From contig NZ_JAFFQE010000008.1 of NCBI RefSeq assembly GCF_016919005.1, forward strand, positions 124,001 to 188,000: 64,000 bases of DNA, read 5' to 3'. The notes under the pieces are model-generated. The model saw nothing but the letters and a program-made list of their open reading frames with translations. It ran no database searches and was not told the origin of the DNA. Each line of letters starts with the position of its first letter. Within the stretch, counting starts at the first letter, position 1. Shown here piece by piece: positions 36,482 to 43,478 of this stretch. The stretch comes from Desulfopila inferna (GTDB taxonomy: Bacteria > Desulfobacterota > Desulfobulbia > Desulfobulbales > Desulfocapsaceae). Made by a program: the position numbers and the translations under genes.

Positions 36482-37093
36482 ATGGATTGGTTTAAAAAAA
36501 ATAAGGATTGGCTCATCACCCTTGCGGTATTCCTTGGTTTCGCTCTTCTTCTCCTGCTCTACAATGCTTTTTTTAAGGGAGATGAAAAGGATTCTCTTGA
36601 CCTCAGGATTGAGAAAGAAGCAATATTCCGACTGACTGAAAATGGAGAGGAAGCTCCAGGCAAGGATCAGGGCGCTTCAGAATACAAGCAGACCACCTCC
36701 TTCTTCCTCAATCCCGGCCCGGCCGAACTTCTCGAAAAACTGGAAAACCTTAGTTATCAGGAACTGGAAAAAGAGATGAAAAATCTGCCCGGCCTCAGGA
36801 TAATGTGGCCCGCCTATTTTTTTTCCAGGGAAAAGGTAAATGAAAATATGGCGGAAGTGAAACTCGATGCCTCTGAAGATGGCTTTGGGGTCATGCTGCT
36901 TACCCAAATAGACACCACACGCTACCCCCGGATACTGACCATTGAACGCGGTACCAAAATTTGGCTGGCCGCGGAAATCACCGGGGTTGATCCGGCAGGA
37001 ACCGGACAATTTATGCTCGCCACCGAATATGTTCAATTCGATGATTATGAGCCCGCCGTAAAGCCCTCTGCTCCACCCGCTGACGGCCAATAG
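36482..37093 (+). CDS. single-pass membrane protein of unknown function
   Basis: A 203-residue protein that I do not recognise. It has a short basic N-terminus, one membrane helix (about residues 12-31), a charged linker, a helical stretch with ELLEKLENLSYQELEKEM (about 83-100), then a beta-rich domain with MLLTQIDTTRYPRILTIERG and KIWLAAEITGVDPAGTGQF. The tail is Pro-rich. The topology suggests a periplasmic domain on an inner-membrane anchor. It is followed after 28 bases by the ArfB-like gene on the same strand, ended by a strong terminator, so the two may share a transcript. Confidence 0.65.
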   Translation: MDWFKKNKDWLITLAVFLGFALLLLLYNAFFKGDEKDSLDLRIEKEAIFRLTENGEEAPGKDQGASEYKQTTSFFLNPGPAELLEKLENLSYQELEKEMKNLPGLRIMWPAYFFSREKVNENMAEVKLDASEDGFGVMLLTQIDTTRYPRILTIERGTKIWLAAEITGVDPAGTGQFMLATEYVQFDDYEPAVKPSAPPADGQ

Positions 37094-37121
37094 TATGTAA
37101 TGTGTCACGTCGCAGAAATCA

Positions 37122-37532
37122 ATGATTAATATAAATTCACATATTTCGATACCGACGAACGAAATTGAGATAACACAGATCAGGGCTCAGGGAGCCGGCG
37201 GGCAAAATGTCAACAAAGTTGCATCCGCCGTCCAGCTGCGTTTTGATATTCAGGCCTCCTCCTTGCCGGAGACCTTGAAAAACAGAGTACTCAACATCAG
37301 TGATGCACGGATCTCCAAAGATGGCGTTATCGTCATAAAAGCCCAGAACCACCGAACTTATGAAAGAAACAGAACGGAAGCCCTACAGCGGCTTGCTGCT
37401 CTGATACGCGGGGCGATGAAGGTCCGCAAGCGCAGAAAACCCACCCGGCCCAGCAAAAATTCTCAACAGAAGCGGCTGGACCGAAAAACCATGCAGGGCA
37501 GACAAAAAAAACTGCGTAAAAAAATTCTTTAA
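37122..37532 (+). CDS. arfB: ArfB/YaeJ-like peptidyl-tRNA hydrolase (GGQ protein)
   Basis: A 136-residue class-I release-factor-like protein without codon-recognition domain. GAGGQNVNKV carries the GGQ catalytic motif that hydrolyses peptidyl-tRNA. The Arg/Lys-rich C-terminal tail (RKRRKPTRPSKNSQQKR and on) fits the one that ArfB inserts in the empty mRNA channel of stalled ribosomes. Length agrees with E. coli ArfB (140). It probably rescues stalled ribosomes. It is followed by a strong hairpin terminator at 37579-37616. Confidence 0.9.
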   Translation: MININSHISIPTNEIEITQIRAQGAGGQNVNKVASAVQLRFDIQASSLPETLKNRVLNISDARISKDGVIVIKAQNHRTYERNRTEALQRLAALIRGAMKVRKRRKPTRPSKNSQQKRLDRKTMQGRQKKLRKKIL

Positions 37533-37578
37533 AGATCAATTGACTTTTACGTGCAAGTATCTAAAATGGTCCTTAAAA

Positions 37579-37616
37579 AGGAAGATGACGGGAGTATAAT
37601 AGGCCGTCATCTTCCT
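37579..37616 (+). terminator. strong terminator after arfB
   Basis: AGGAAGATGACGG-12-CCGTCATCTTCCT forms a perfect 13-bp stem, 46 bases after the arfB stop. A T-rich stretch (CTCTTCCTTTACT) follows. Confidence 0.85.
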
Positions 37617-37689
37617 CTCTTCCTTTACTCCTTCCCAAGCCATTCCGCCGAATAAGGACGATCAGGAAAAATTACGGCGGACACGGCAA

Positions 37690-37932
37690 CCCAGCTGGGC
37701 TGAACTCTTTACAGTACCCCTTGAGGGGTTTAAGTGTCTTGGTGGTATATTCAAGCTATTGGCCTTTAATGTACTTTCAGTTTTCTTGTTATTTACGACG
37801 GACTCTCAGGTGTAAGGCACTAACCCAGCTGAGCTGGATAAGTACCTTGGATACAGAGGGCAATTCACAGTTATCAAATACATTATTCGTTTTCTTGTTT
37901 TTTATGACAGTTTTTTAGGAGTAAGGTACTAA
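37690..37932 (+). repeat. dispersed intergenic repeat, two tandem units
   Basis: Two units in tandem: 37690-37823 (134 bp) and 37824-37932 (109 bp). Both start with CCCAGCTG(G/A)GCTG, share AAGT..CTTGG, a TTTTCTTGTT(A/T)TTTA block and end with AGG(T/A)GTAAGG(C/T)ACTAA. The first unit has the additional segment around CTTTACAGTACCCCTTGAGG also found in the 11.07-kb copy. The second unit supplies the AGGAG ribosome site of the DUF554 gene, whose ATG follows at once. Confidence 0.75.
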
Positions 37933-38613
37933 ATGATACTTCAGGGAACCCTGGTTAATATAGCTGCGATCATTGGCGGATGCGTGATCGGCCACTTTGC
38001 CGGCCGCCACATAAGCGCCCCGCTGCGCCGCACCATGATGTCGGGTCTCGGTCTCGCTGTTCTGCTAGTTGGCCTGCAGTTGGCTCTCCAGGGCTCACAT
38101 ATCATACTTATCATTTGCAGCCTGATTGCCGGAGGTATTCTGGGAGAGCTTGCCGGAATCGAAAAACGGCTGAGAATAATGGCGGAACGGCTGCAGGAAA
38201 GATTCTCAGAATATGGCAGTATTGCCGAAGGTTTTGTAACAGCGAGCCTACTCTACTGTGTAGGAGCCATGGCAATCATGGGGGCGTTACAGGATGGAGT
38301 TGGAGATGCTCCGACTATTCTTTACGCCAAGGCCGCCCTGGACGGTATTGCTTCAATCGCCCTGACGGCAACCCTTGGAGCCGGAGTCGTTCTTTCCATC
38401 ATTCCGCTTCTGCTCTATCAAGGTTCTATAACCCTGCTGGCCGGGTGGGCGAGTAATGTCATGACGGAAACGGCAATCTCCGAGATGAATGGTGTCGGAG
38501 GGTTGCTGATTATTGCCATAGCTCTTGACCTGTTGGATATCAAGCGCTTGCCGATAGGCAATCTTCTCCCTTCGGTATTTATCGTGCTGCTGCTCGTGCA
38601 CTTCATACTCTGA
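37933..38613 (+). CDS. DUF554 integral membrane protein
   Basis: A 226-residue polytopic membrane protein of the DUF554 family (YdfK-like). It opens with MILQGTLVNIAAIIGGCVIG, a typical start, has about six to seven helices, the charged loop GIEKRLRIMAERLQERF, and SLLYCVGAMAIMGALQDG with conserved small residues. The family is widespread; transport of small solutes has been suggested but no substrate is established. The ribosome site lies in the upstream repeat. It lies ahead of, and 82 bases from, the RNase H-like gene on the same strand. Confidence 0.88.
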   Translation: MILQGTLVNIAAIIGGCVIGHFAGRHISAPLRRTMMSGLGLAVLLVGLQLALQGSHIILIICSLIAGGILGELAGIEKRLRIMAERLQERFSEYGSIAEGFVTASLLYCVGAMAIMGALQDGVGDAPTILYAKAALDGIASIALTATLGAGVVLSIIPLLLYQGSITLLAGWASNVMTETAISEMNGVGGLLIIAIALDLLDIKRLPIGNLLPSVFIVLLLVHFIL

Positions 38614-38695
38614 ACCTGCTCAAAGGCGCCCTATTCCGTACCGGTGGGGTGTGAAATTCCCGGCGAATAAATTTTCATTTCCAGGTCTCCTAATC

Positions 38696-39523
38696 ATGCT
38701 CGAAAACACATTTTGCCACATTAACGGAATAGGGACAAAAACGGAGGTACAGCTCTGGCAGGCGGGAATTATGAACTGGCAGGACTGGTGCGATCCAGTC
38801 GGAATCAGGCTTTCAAAGCGCTCCAGAATGGAGATTCCGGCAATATTCGAGCACTCTTTAGCGGCGCTACAGCAAAATGATGCCCATTTTTTCTGCAACC
38901 GGCTCAAGGCAGGCGATCAATGGAGGATATTCTCCCACTTCCGCAACACCACTGCCTATATCGACATTGAAACCAGCGGCCTTCATGACAGTGCGGAGAT
39001 CACCACTATCGCCCTCTATGACGGCAGGGACGTGTTTCACTATGTCAATGGCAGGAATTTACATGATTTTGTTGAAGATGTCAGCCGCTATGACGTCTTG
39101 GTAAGCTATAACGGTAAAAGCTTCGATGTCCCTTTTATCGAGCGCTTTTTCAACATACGCCTGAACCAGGCGCATATCGACCTGCGCTTTGTTCTCGCCC
39201 GCCTCGGCTTCAAGGGCGGACTGAAGGGATGCGAAAAGCAGCTGGGAATCAACCGTGGTTCGTTGGACGGGGTAGATGGCGCTTTTGCCGTTTCTCTCTG
39301 GTATCGATATGAACGCTACAATGACGAAAAGGCCCTGGAAACTTTGCTTGCCTATAACATCGAAGACACAGTCAATCTGGAGAGACTGCTGGTTGAGGCA
39401 TGGAACAGGAACCTTGCCGAAACACCCTTTGCAGAGCAACTTCTCTCCTGTCCGCAGGCGCCGCCACTGCCATTCCAGCCGGATCTTGACTGCGTGGCGG
39501 CCATACGACGGCAGTTTTATTGA
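38696..39523 (+). CDS. RNase H-like exonuclease domain protein (YprB type)
   Basis: A 275-residue protein with a DnaQ-like 3'-5' exonuclease/RNase H fold (PF13482, YprB). Acidic motifs: IDIETSGL (Exo I, Asp and Glu), VLVSYNGKSFDVPFIERF (Exo II), and YNIEDTVNLERL (Exo III). The first 85 residues have FCHINGIGTKTEVQLWQAG and resemble the helix-hairpin-helix-like leader of this family. The ATG at 38696 is preferred over 38651. Its targets are unknown; cytoplasmic nucleic-acid processing is likely. It is convergent with the MBL hydrolase. Confidence 0.85.
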   Translation: MLENTFCHINGIGTKTEVQLWQAGIMNWQDWCDPVGIRLSKRSRMEIPAIFEHSLAALQQNDAHFFCNRLKAGDQWRIFSHFRNTTAYIDIETSGLHDSAEITTIALYDGRDVFHYVNGRNLHDFVEDVSRYDVLVSYNGKSFDVPFIERFFNIRLNQAHIDLRFVLARLGFKGGLKGCEKQLGINRGSLDGVDGAFAVSLWYRYERYNDEKALETLLAYNIEDTVNLERLLVEAWNRNLAETPFAEQLLSCPQAPPLPFQPDLDCVAAIRRQFY

Positions 39524-39584
39524 GGTCGGGGTCCTGTTCATTGAACTCCTGCAGCTAAATCTGCCGTCGGGCTCCCGGATCCAC

Positions 39585-40508
39585 CTACAAATCAATCTCC
39601 ATCCTTTCTCTGGCAAAAAAAACTTCGGCCTGGCCGTTCCCGCCCGGTCTGCAGTATTTCTTCGTCAGTTGGTCGAGTTGCTCGTCCGTTCTGTCGGGAT
39701 CATGGTGAAAAAGCGCCAGCCGTTTCACGCCGGCCCGGTCCGCAGCGGCTATGGCCTGCTCGATAGGCGTATGCCCCCAACCTATCCGATTGGTGAGGAA
39801 TTCCTCTTCGGTATACTGGGCATCATAGACAAGAAGATCCGCTCCTGTAAAAAACTTCTCCAGCAGCAGATTTTGTTCATCGGCAACCTCCTGACCCTCT
39901 ACCGCCATCGCTTCATCATACTCCGGATGCTCCGGGTCGGTAATGAAGAGATTGCGGAAAGGTTCGGTATCGTAGCATGTACAGAATACCTTGCCCTCGA
40001 ATTCAAAACGATATCCCAGGGCGGTAATGGGGTGATTAAGAAATTTGGTGGCAAGCCTGAGCCCATCGCCTAAATCGACATCGGGGTTTTCGCTTAACCT
40101 CAGATATTCTATATTGGAACTGAGTTCCCCGAAGTTGACCGGAAAATACCGGTATTTCATCTGCCCGCCGACAACCTCTTCAAGAGGGTCCTCCTCAAAG
40201 GTTACCGGACCGTAGACCGTCAGCCGGTTGCCCGACATATAGATAGGAGTGAAGTAAGGAAACCCCATGATATGATCCCAATGGGTATGGGTCAAAAACA
40301 AATCAGCAGAGATAGGGCCATCGGGAAGATCGTGCTTCATGACATAATTGCCAAGCTCTCTGATGCCCGAACCGGCGTCAACGATAACGAGTCTTCCCTT
40401 TTTACCTACCCGGAGTTCAATACAGGCACCGTTGCCGCCATATTTCTGCGTTTTCGGTCCAGGACAGGGTATGGAACCCCGGACTCCCCAAAATCTTACT
40501 TTCATCAT
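39585..40508 (-). CDS. metallo-beta-lactamase-fold hydrolase
   Basis: A 307-residue MBL-fold protein. The N-terminal GVRGSIPCPGPKTQKYGGNGACIEL is typical of a bacterial group close to class-III cyclic-nucleotide phosphodiesterases and RNase Z. The zinc motif THTHWDHIMGFPYF is complete, followed by later ligands around CCYDTEPF-like CTCYDTEPFRN and ALFHHDPDRTDEQLD. Substrate unknown; cytoplasmic. It lies 10 bases downstream of the HDOD gene on the same strand, suggesting a two-gene unit and a signalling context. Confidence 0.88.
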   Translation of the reverse strand: MMKVRFWGVRGSIPCPGPKTQKYGGNGACIELRVGKKGRLVIVDAGSGIRELGNYVMKHDLPDGPISADLFLTHTHWDHIMGFPYFTPIYMSGNRLTVYGPVTFEEDPLEEVVGGQMKYRYFPVNFGELSSNIEYLRLSENPDVDLGDGLRLATKFLNHPITALGYRFEFEGKVFCTCYDTEPFRNLFITDPEHPEYDEAMAVEGQEVADEQNLLLEKFFTGADLLVYDAQYTEEEFLTNRIGWGHTPIEQAIAAADRAGVKRLALFHHDPDRTDEQLDQLTKKYCRPGGNGQAEVFFARERMEIDL

Positions 40509-40518
40509 ACTTATTTTC

Positions 40519-41379
40519 TCATATTTGTAGAAAAATCTGTGCCTTCTCTATTTCTTTCTCCACACCTTCACGAACTCCGGCATAATCCTGCCAGCTCAGC
40601 CCGCTGATCTCCAATAATGGCGGGATATCCTCTTCTCTGGGAAAAGGATCGCCGGCATAGCCAAAGTCGAAAATGTTGATATACTCATTGGCCAGAGAGA
40701 TAAAGGCAATCTGCCGGCGGTAATCTTCTTCGGCCTGCCCGACGTGGTGGTGATTGCCAATGCAGCCTTTGATGACCGGGTTGAGTTTCCATTTCTCGGC
40801 TATCATCAAGCCTACTTCCTGGTGATCGATACCCAGCAGATCCTGCTCCACTTGTACCAGTGAGACCCGCTCCCTTTTGGCAATGCTCAACACCTCCGAA
40901 TATTCATCTCCGAACGGCACTTTGCCGAGATCGTGCAGAAGCCCGGCAACAAAATATTCTTCCCGATCCATGACCGGCACCTCACTGGCGGCGGCCAGAA
41001 GCTTGGCGCATGCACCAACGCCGATGGAATGGGCCCAGAACTTTGAGGTGGGAAGCGCTCGTGACTTCTTCACGCTTGAGACAGTTCTGATAACGGCGGT
41101 ACTTAACGCCATATTCTTGACGGTATTCATACCCAGCATGGTAATGGCCCGGGTAAGCGAGGTCACTTTGGCGACAAGAGAATAATATGAGGAATTAATG
41201 AGCTTGAGAACCTGCCCCGTCAAGATCGGGTCAAGGGAGACGACCTTGTTCAACTCATTGGGGGAGGCATCTGTTCGACTGCAAATCTCAAGAACCTTGC
41301 CAACGGTTGTGGAAAGGCTCGGCATCTTCCTGATAAATTTTTCAATCTGCTTCTGATGTTGTTCCTTGCTCAATTGCAT
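40519..41379 (-). CDS. HDOD-domain signalling protein
   Basis: A 286-residue protein made almost wholly of one HDOD domain (related to HD phosphohydrolases, commonly used in signalling output). Seen: the N-terminal helix MQLSKEQHQKQIEKFI, MPSLSTTVGKVLEICS, VSLDPILTGQVLKLINSSYYS, the GLLHDLGKVPF segment that keeps an HD pair, and IGNHHHVGQAEEDYR. No receiver or GGDEF domain is attached. It is upstream of, and probably co-transcribed with, the MBL-fold hydrolase. Confidence 0.9.
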   Translation of the reverse strand: MQLSKEQHQKQIEKFIRKMPSLSTTVGKVLEICSRTDASPNELNKVVSLDPILTGQVLKLINSSYYSLVAKVTSLTRAITMLGMNTVKNMALSTAVIRTVSSVKKSRALPTSKFWAHSIGVGACAKLLAAASEVPVMDREEYFVAGLLHDLGKVPFGDEYSEVLSIAKRERVSLVQVEQDLLGIDHQEVGLMIAEKWKLNPVIKGCIGNHHHVGQAEEDYRRQIAFISLANEYINIFDFGYAGDPFPREEDIPPLLEISGLSWQDYAGVREGVEKEIEKAQIFLQI

Positions 41380-41491
41380 GCTGAATTCCTGAACAAATTC
41401 GGGACATCCCCTATCTCCATTAAGCGCATCGGACCATTTTAGCTGATCAGTCGAGTGAAATCAAGAGAGACAGCGACAACCCCTTTCCTTT

Positions 41492-41532
41492 AGTGCCGTG
41501 ATTATCTCCAGCTTTTCAGGAGTAAGGCACCA
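41492..41532 (+). repeat. dispersed intergenic repeat, 3' fragment
   Basis: Starts with AGTGCC and ends with TTTTCAGGAGTAAGGCACCA, nearly the tail of the units at 37.8-37.9 kb (AGGAGTAAGGTACTAA). It lies just after the hisA stop, between hisA and the HDOD gene. No gene follows the ATG behind it. Confidence 0.5.
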
Positions 41533-41540
41533 ATGTTTAC

Positions 41541-42308
41541 CTACCTCAAGCTGCGCATATATGACACCACTTCATCATAGCTCGCACCGCTTCCGCCGAA
41601 AATATCAAGAGCACTGCCGACGGTCGCATCGAGGTTTCCACCGCCCAGATCATTGATTCGCTTCAGGTCTTCAAGATTCCGCACACCTCCTGCATAGGTA
41701 GTCGGCAGTGAAACCCAGCGGCCGAGCTTTTCGACAAGCTCTTCCTCAATCCCCGCACATTTTCCTTCGACATCAGCCGCATGGACCAGCAATTCATCAC
41801 AACTATTTGATAATTCCTCAATAGTCTCAGGCGATATCGTGACTTTCGTAAATTTTTGCCATCTATCGGTGACAATAAAATAATCAGCTCCGAGCTTACG
41901 GCAGCTTAGATCCAGGACAAGTCGACTGCGCCCGATCTTTTGCACCAGGGCTGCGAGATAGTCACGGTCAACCTTTCCGTTTTGAAATACTGAGGAGGTC
42001 ACAATCACATGGGAAGCGCCGTAATCGAGCCAGTCGGAGGCGTTTTCCAAAGTGATACCGCCACCTATCTGCAAGTTCTGCGGCCAGGCCCGCAGTGCCT
42101 CCCTGGCGGCTTCATCATTCCCCGGACCAAGTTTGATTATGTGCCCACCCGTGAGGTTGTCCCGCCGGTAGAGTGCGGCAAAATAGGCAGGGGGCTTATC
42201 GGCTACGAAATTCGTTTGCAGGCCTTCAGGATCTGTATCACTGAGGCTTGAACCGACAATCTGCTTTACCTTGCCGTTATGAAGATCGATACACGGTCTG
42301 AATTTCAT
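41541..42308 (-). CDS. hisA: ProFAR isomerase HisA, eukaryote type
   Basis: A 255-residue (beta-alpha)8 enzyme that isomerises ProFAR in histidine synthesis. I start at ATG 42308 (MKFRPCIDLHNGKVKQIVG) with AGGA upstream. It is the type otherwise typical of yeast/plant HIS6-like proteins: CIDLHNGKVKQIVG, an inserted LQTNFVADKPPAYFAALYRRDNL split around residues 30-52, GGHIIKLGPGNDEAA, LQIGGGITLENA, SRLVLDLSCRK, and TTYAGGVRNLEDL. No other his gene is near, so this is a stray biosynthetic gene. It is upstream of a fragment of the dispersed repeat and has another copy in its own promoter region. Confidence 0.9.
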   Translation of the reverse strand: MKFRPCIDLHNGKVKQIVGSSLSDTDPEGLQTNFVADKPPAYFAALYRRDNLTGGHIIKLGPGNDEAAREALRAWPQNLQIGGGITLENASDWLDYGASHVIVTSSVFQNGKVDRDYLAALVQKIGRSRLVLDLSCRKLGADYFIVTDRWQKFTKVTISPETIEELSNSCDELLVHAADVEGKCAGIEEELVEKLGRWVSLPTTYAGGVRNLEDLKRINDLGGGNLDATVGSALDIFGGSGASYDEVVSYMRSLR

Positions 42309-42349
42309 CGGAAATCCTAATTGCTCAACCACCAAGGAGATGGATCTGT

Positions 42350-42400
42350 TGCCTTGAATATAGAAGCCAATTCACAAAGATTCGTTTTCTTGTTTTCAGC
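42350..42400 (+). repeat. dispersed intergenic repeat, partial copy upstream of hisA
   Basis: TTGCCTTGAATATAGAAGCC is followed by AATTCACA and ATTCGTTTTCTTGTTTT, which lines up with the second unit at 37824-37932 (CCTTGGATACAGAGG, AATTCACAG, ATTCGTTTTCTTGTTTT). Ends are degraded. It lies in the upstream region of the minus-strand hisA. Confidence 0.6.
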
Positions 42401-42496
42401 ACCCCTCAAAAGGATGTTGAGATGAATGGCGGTTTTCCTGGAATACGGTTCTGAACTTTTTTCTACCTTACCTGTCAATGGCAAAAGAAAAAACAA

Positions 42497-42531
42497 AAAA
42501 AGGCGACGGGATCAACTCCCGCCGCCTTTTT
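42497..42531. terminator. strong bidirectional terminator
   Basis: AAAAAGGCGACGGGA-5-TCCCGCCGCCTTTTT makes a 15-bp stem with a single A-C mismatch, with A-rich and T-rich sides on both strands. It is 34 bases beyond the ATPase stop and ends that minus-strand transcript before hisA. Confidence 0.85.
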
Positions 42532-42564
42532 ACACTATCTTTTCGAGCATTGCTCTGAACTGTC

Positions 42565-43272
42565 TTACACCTTCTTGATCAACATAGTGGAGGGGTCAAA
42601 GGCAAGTTTGGAACTTGCATCGATCTCGCAGGCAGTGCATTTGATAATATCCAGCTTAATCGCCTGTTCCTCGGGATTAATGAAGAGCACGGTACCGAAC
42701 ATATCATCCATATCGTGACACGGAGCAGGGATACCGCCGGGGCTGACTCGATCGTCATCACGGTGGCAGACTGCGGAAAACCAGACCATACCCAGTTTCT
42801 TCTTCTCCATTAAATCGACGAAACCCTGCAGGGCGGTGGTATTACTCATTCGGAAATCATAGCCATCAACGATGAGACAGTCCGGCTTATAAACATCCTG
42901 TTTGATCAGATCATCAAGCCTCTCTTCCAGGGTGGCAAGACCAAACGAGCTTTCCTTGAAGGTCATGATCATCCTGTTGCGCATTACTTCCGGCTCGATC
43001 TCCTGACGTTCATGGTCGTTCATTTCCGCGGTGGTCAGAGAAAATATATCATCGTACCAACTCCGCGCTTTGTCGATACTCTCCCCGATGGAGATATGCA
43101 GAACTTTTTCGCCGCGCATCATAAAATCCAGGGCGATCTGTACCAGAGTTGCTGTCTTGCCAAGTCCTGCTCTGGCCATTACCAGCCCCAGCCCTTGATC
43201 GTTACTATCCACCTTGTCGCCAAGCCCAAGAGCGCGGAGTGGATTATTGAGTATTAAATCCTCTTTTGTCAT
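42565..43272 (-). CDS. RecA/KaiC-like P-loop ATPase of unknown role
   Basis: A 235-residue protein starting at ATG 43272 (MTKEDLILNNPLRALGLG) behind a GAGGT site. A Walker A motif ARAGLGKTATLVQIAL (about residues 32-47) and a hydrophobic Walker B segment CLIVDGYDF are seen, with a strand and helix order like DnaB/KaiC-type RecA folds. HISIGESIDKARSWYDDIF follows Walker A. Two cysteines near the C-terminus (CTACEI) could bind metal. I cannot name the function; no DnaA-, DnaB- or clock-like partner is next to it. It may act as a regulatory ATPase. It is downstream of fusA on the same strand after a 206-base gap. Confidence 0.75.
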   Translation of the reverse strand: MTKEDLILNNPLRALGLGDKVDSNDQGLGLVMARAGLGKTATLVQIALDFMMRGEKVLHISIGESIDKARSWYDDIFSLTTAEMNDHERQEIEPEVMRNRMIMTFKESSFGLATLEERLDDLIKQDVYKPDCLIVDGYDFRMSNTTALQGFVDLMEKKKLGMVWFSAVCHRDDDRVSPGGIPAPCHDMDDMFGTVLFINPEEQAIKLDIIKCTACEIDASSKLAFDPSTMLIKKV

Positions 43273-43478
43273 GGCACTACCTCTTTTTCTATACCTTATA
43301 TGGCTTATTCCATTCACCGTTGGCCCCACACGCCGCCATGACGGTAAAATTGGTGATTTGCTGTTACTCTATTCTGTTTTCAATACAATGCACATCCAGG
43401 TCAAACAGGCTGGACTTCTGCTCTATAAATACAGCAAAAAGTGGTTTAGAGCAAATACATCCGGTATTGAATCACGTG

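Noticed and set aside
36166-36519. 117-codon minus-strand frame
   Set aside because: It enters the start of the next plus-strand gene, has no ribosome site and no protein-like pattern; kept only as a spacer observation.
38634-38690. FMN-riboswitch-like stretch (GGGGTGTGAAATTCCCGG)
   Set aside because: Only one short helix region resembles the FMN aptamer; the other conserved helices are absent and the gene behind it is not flavin-related.
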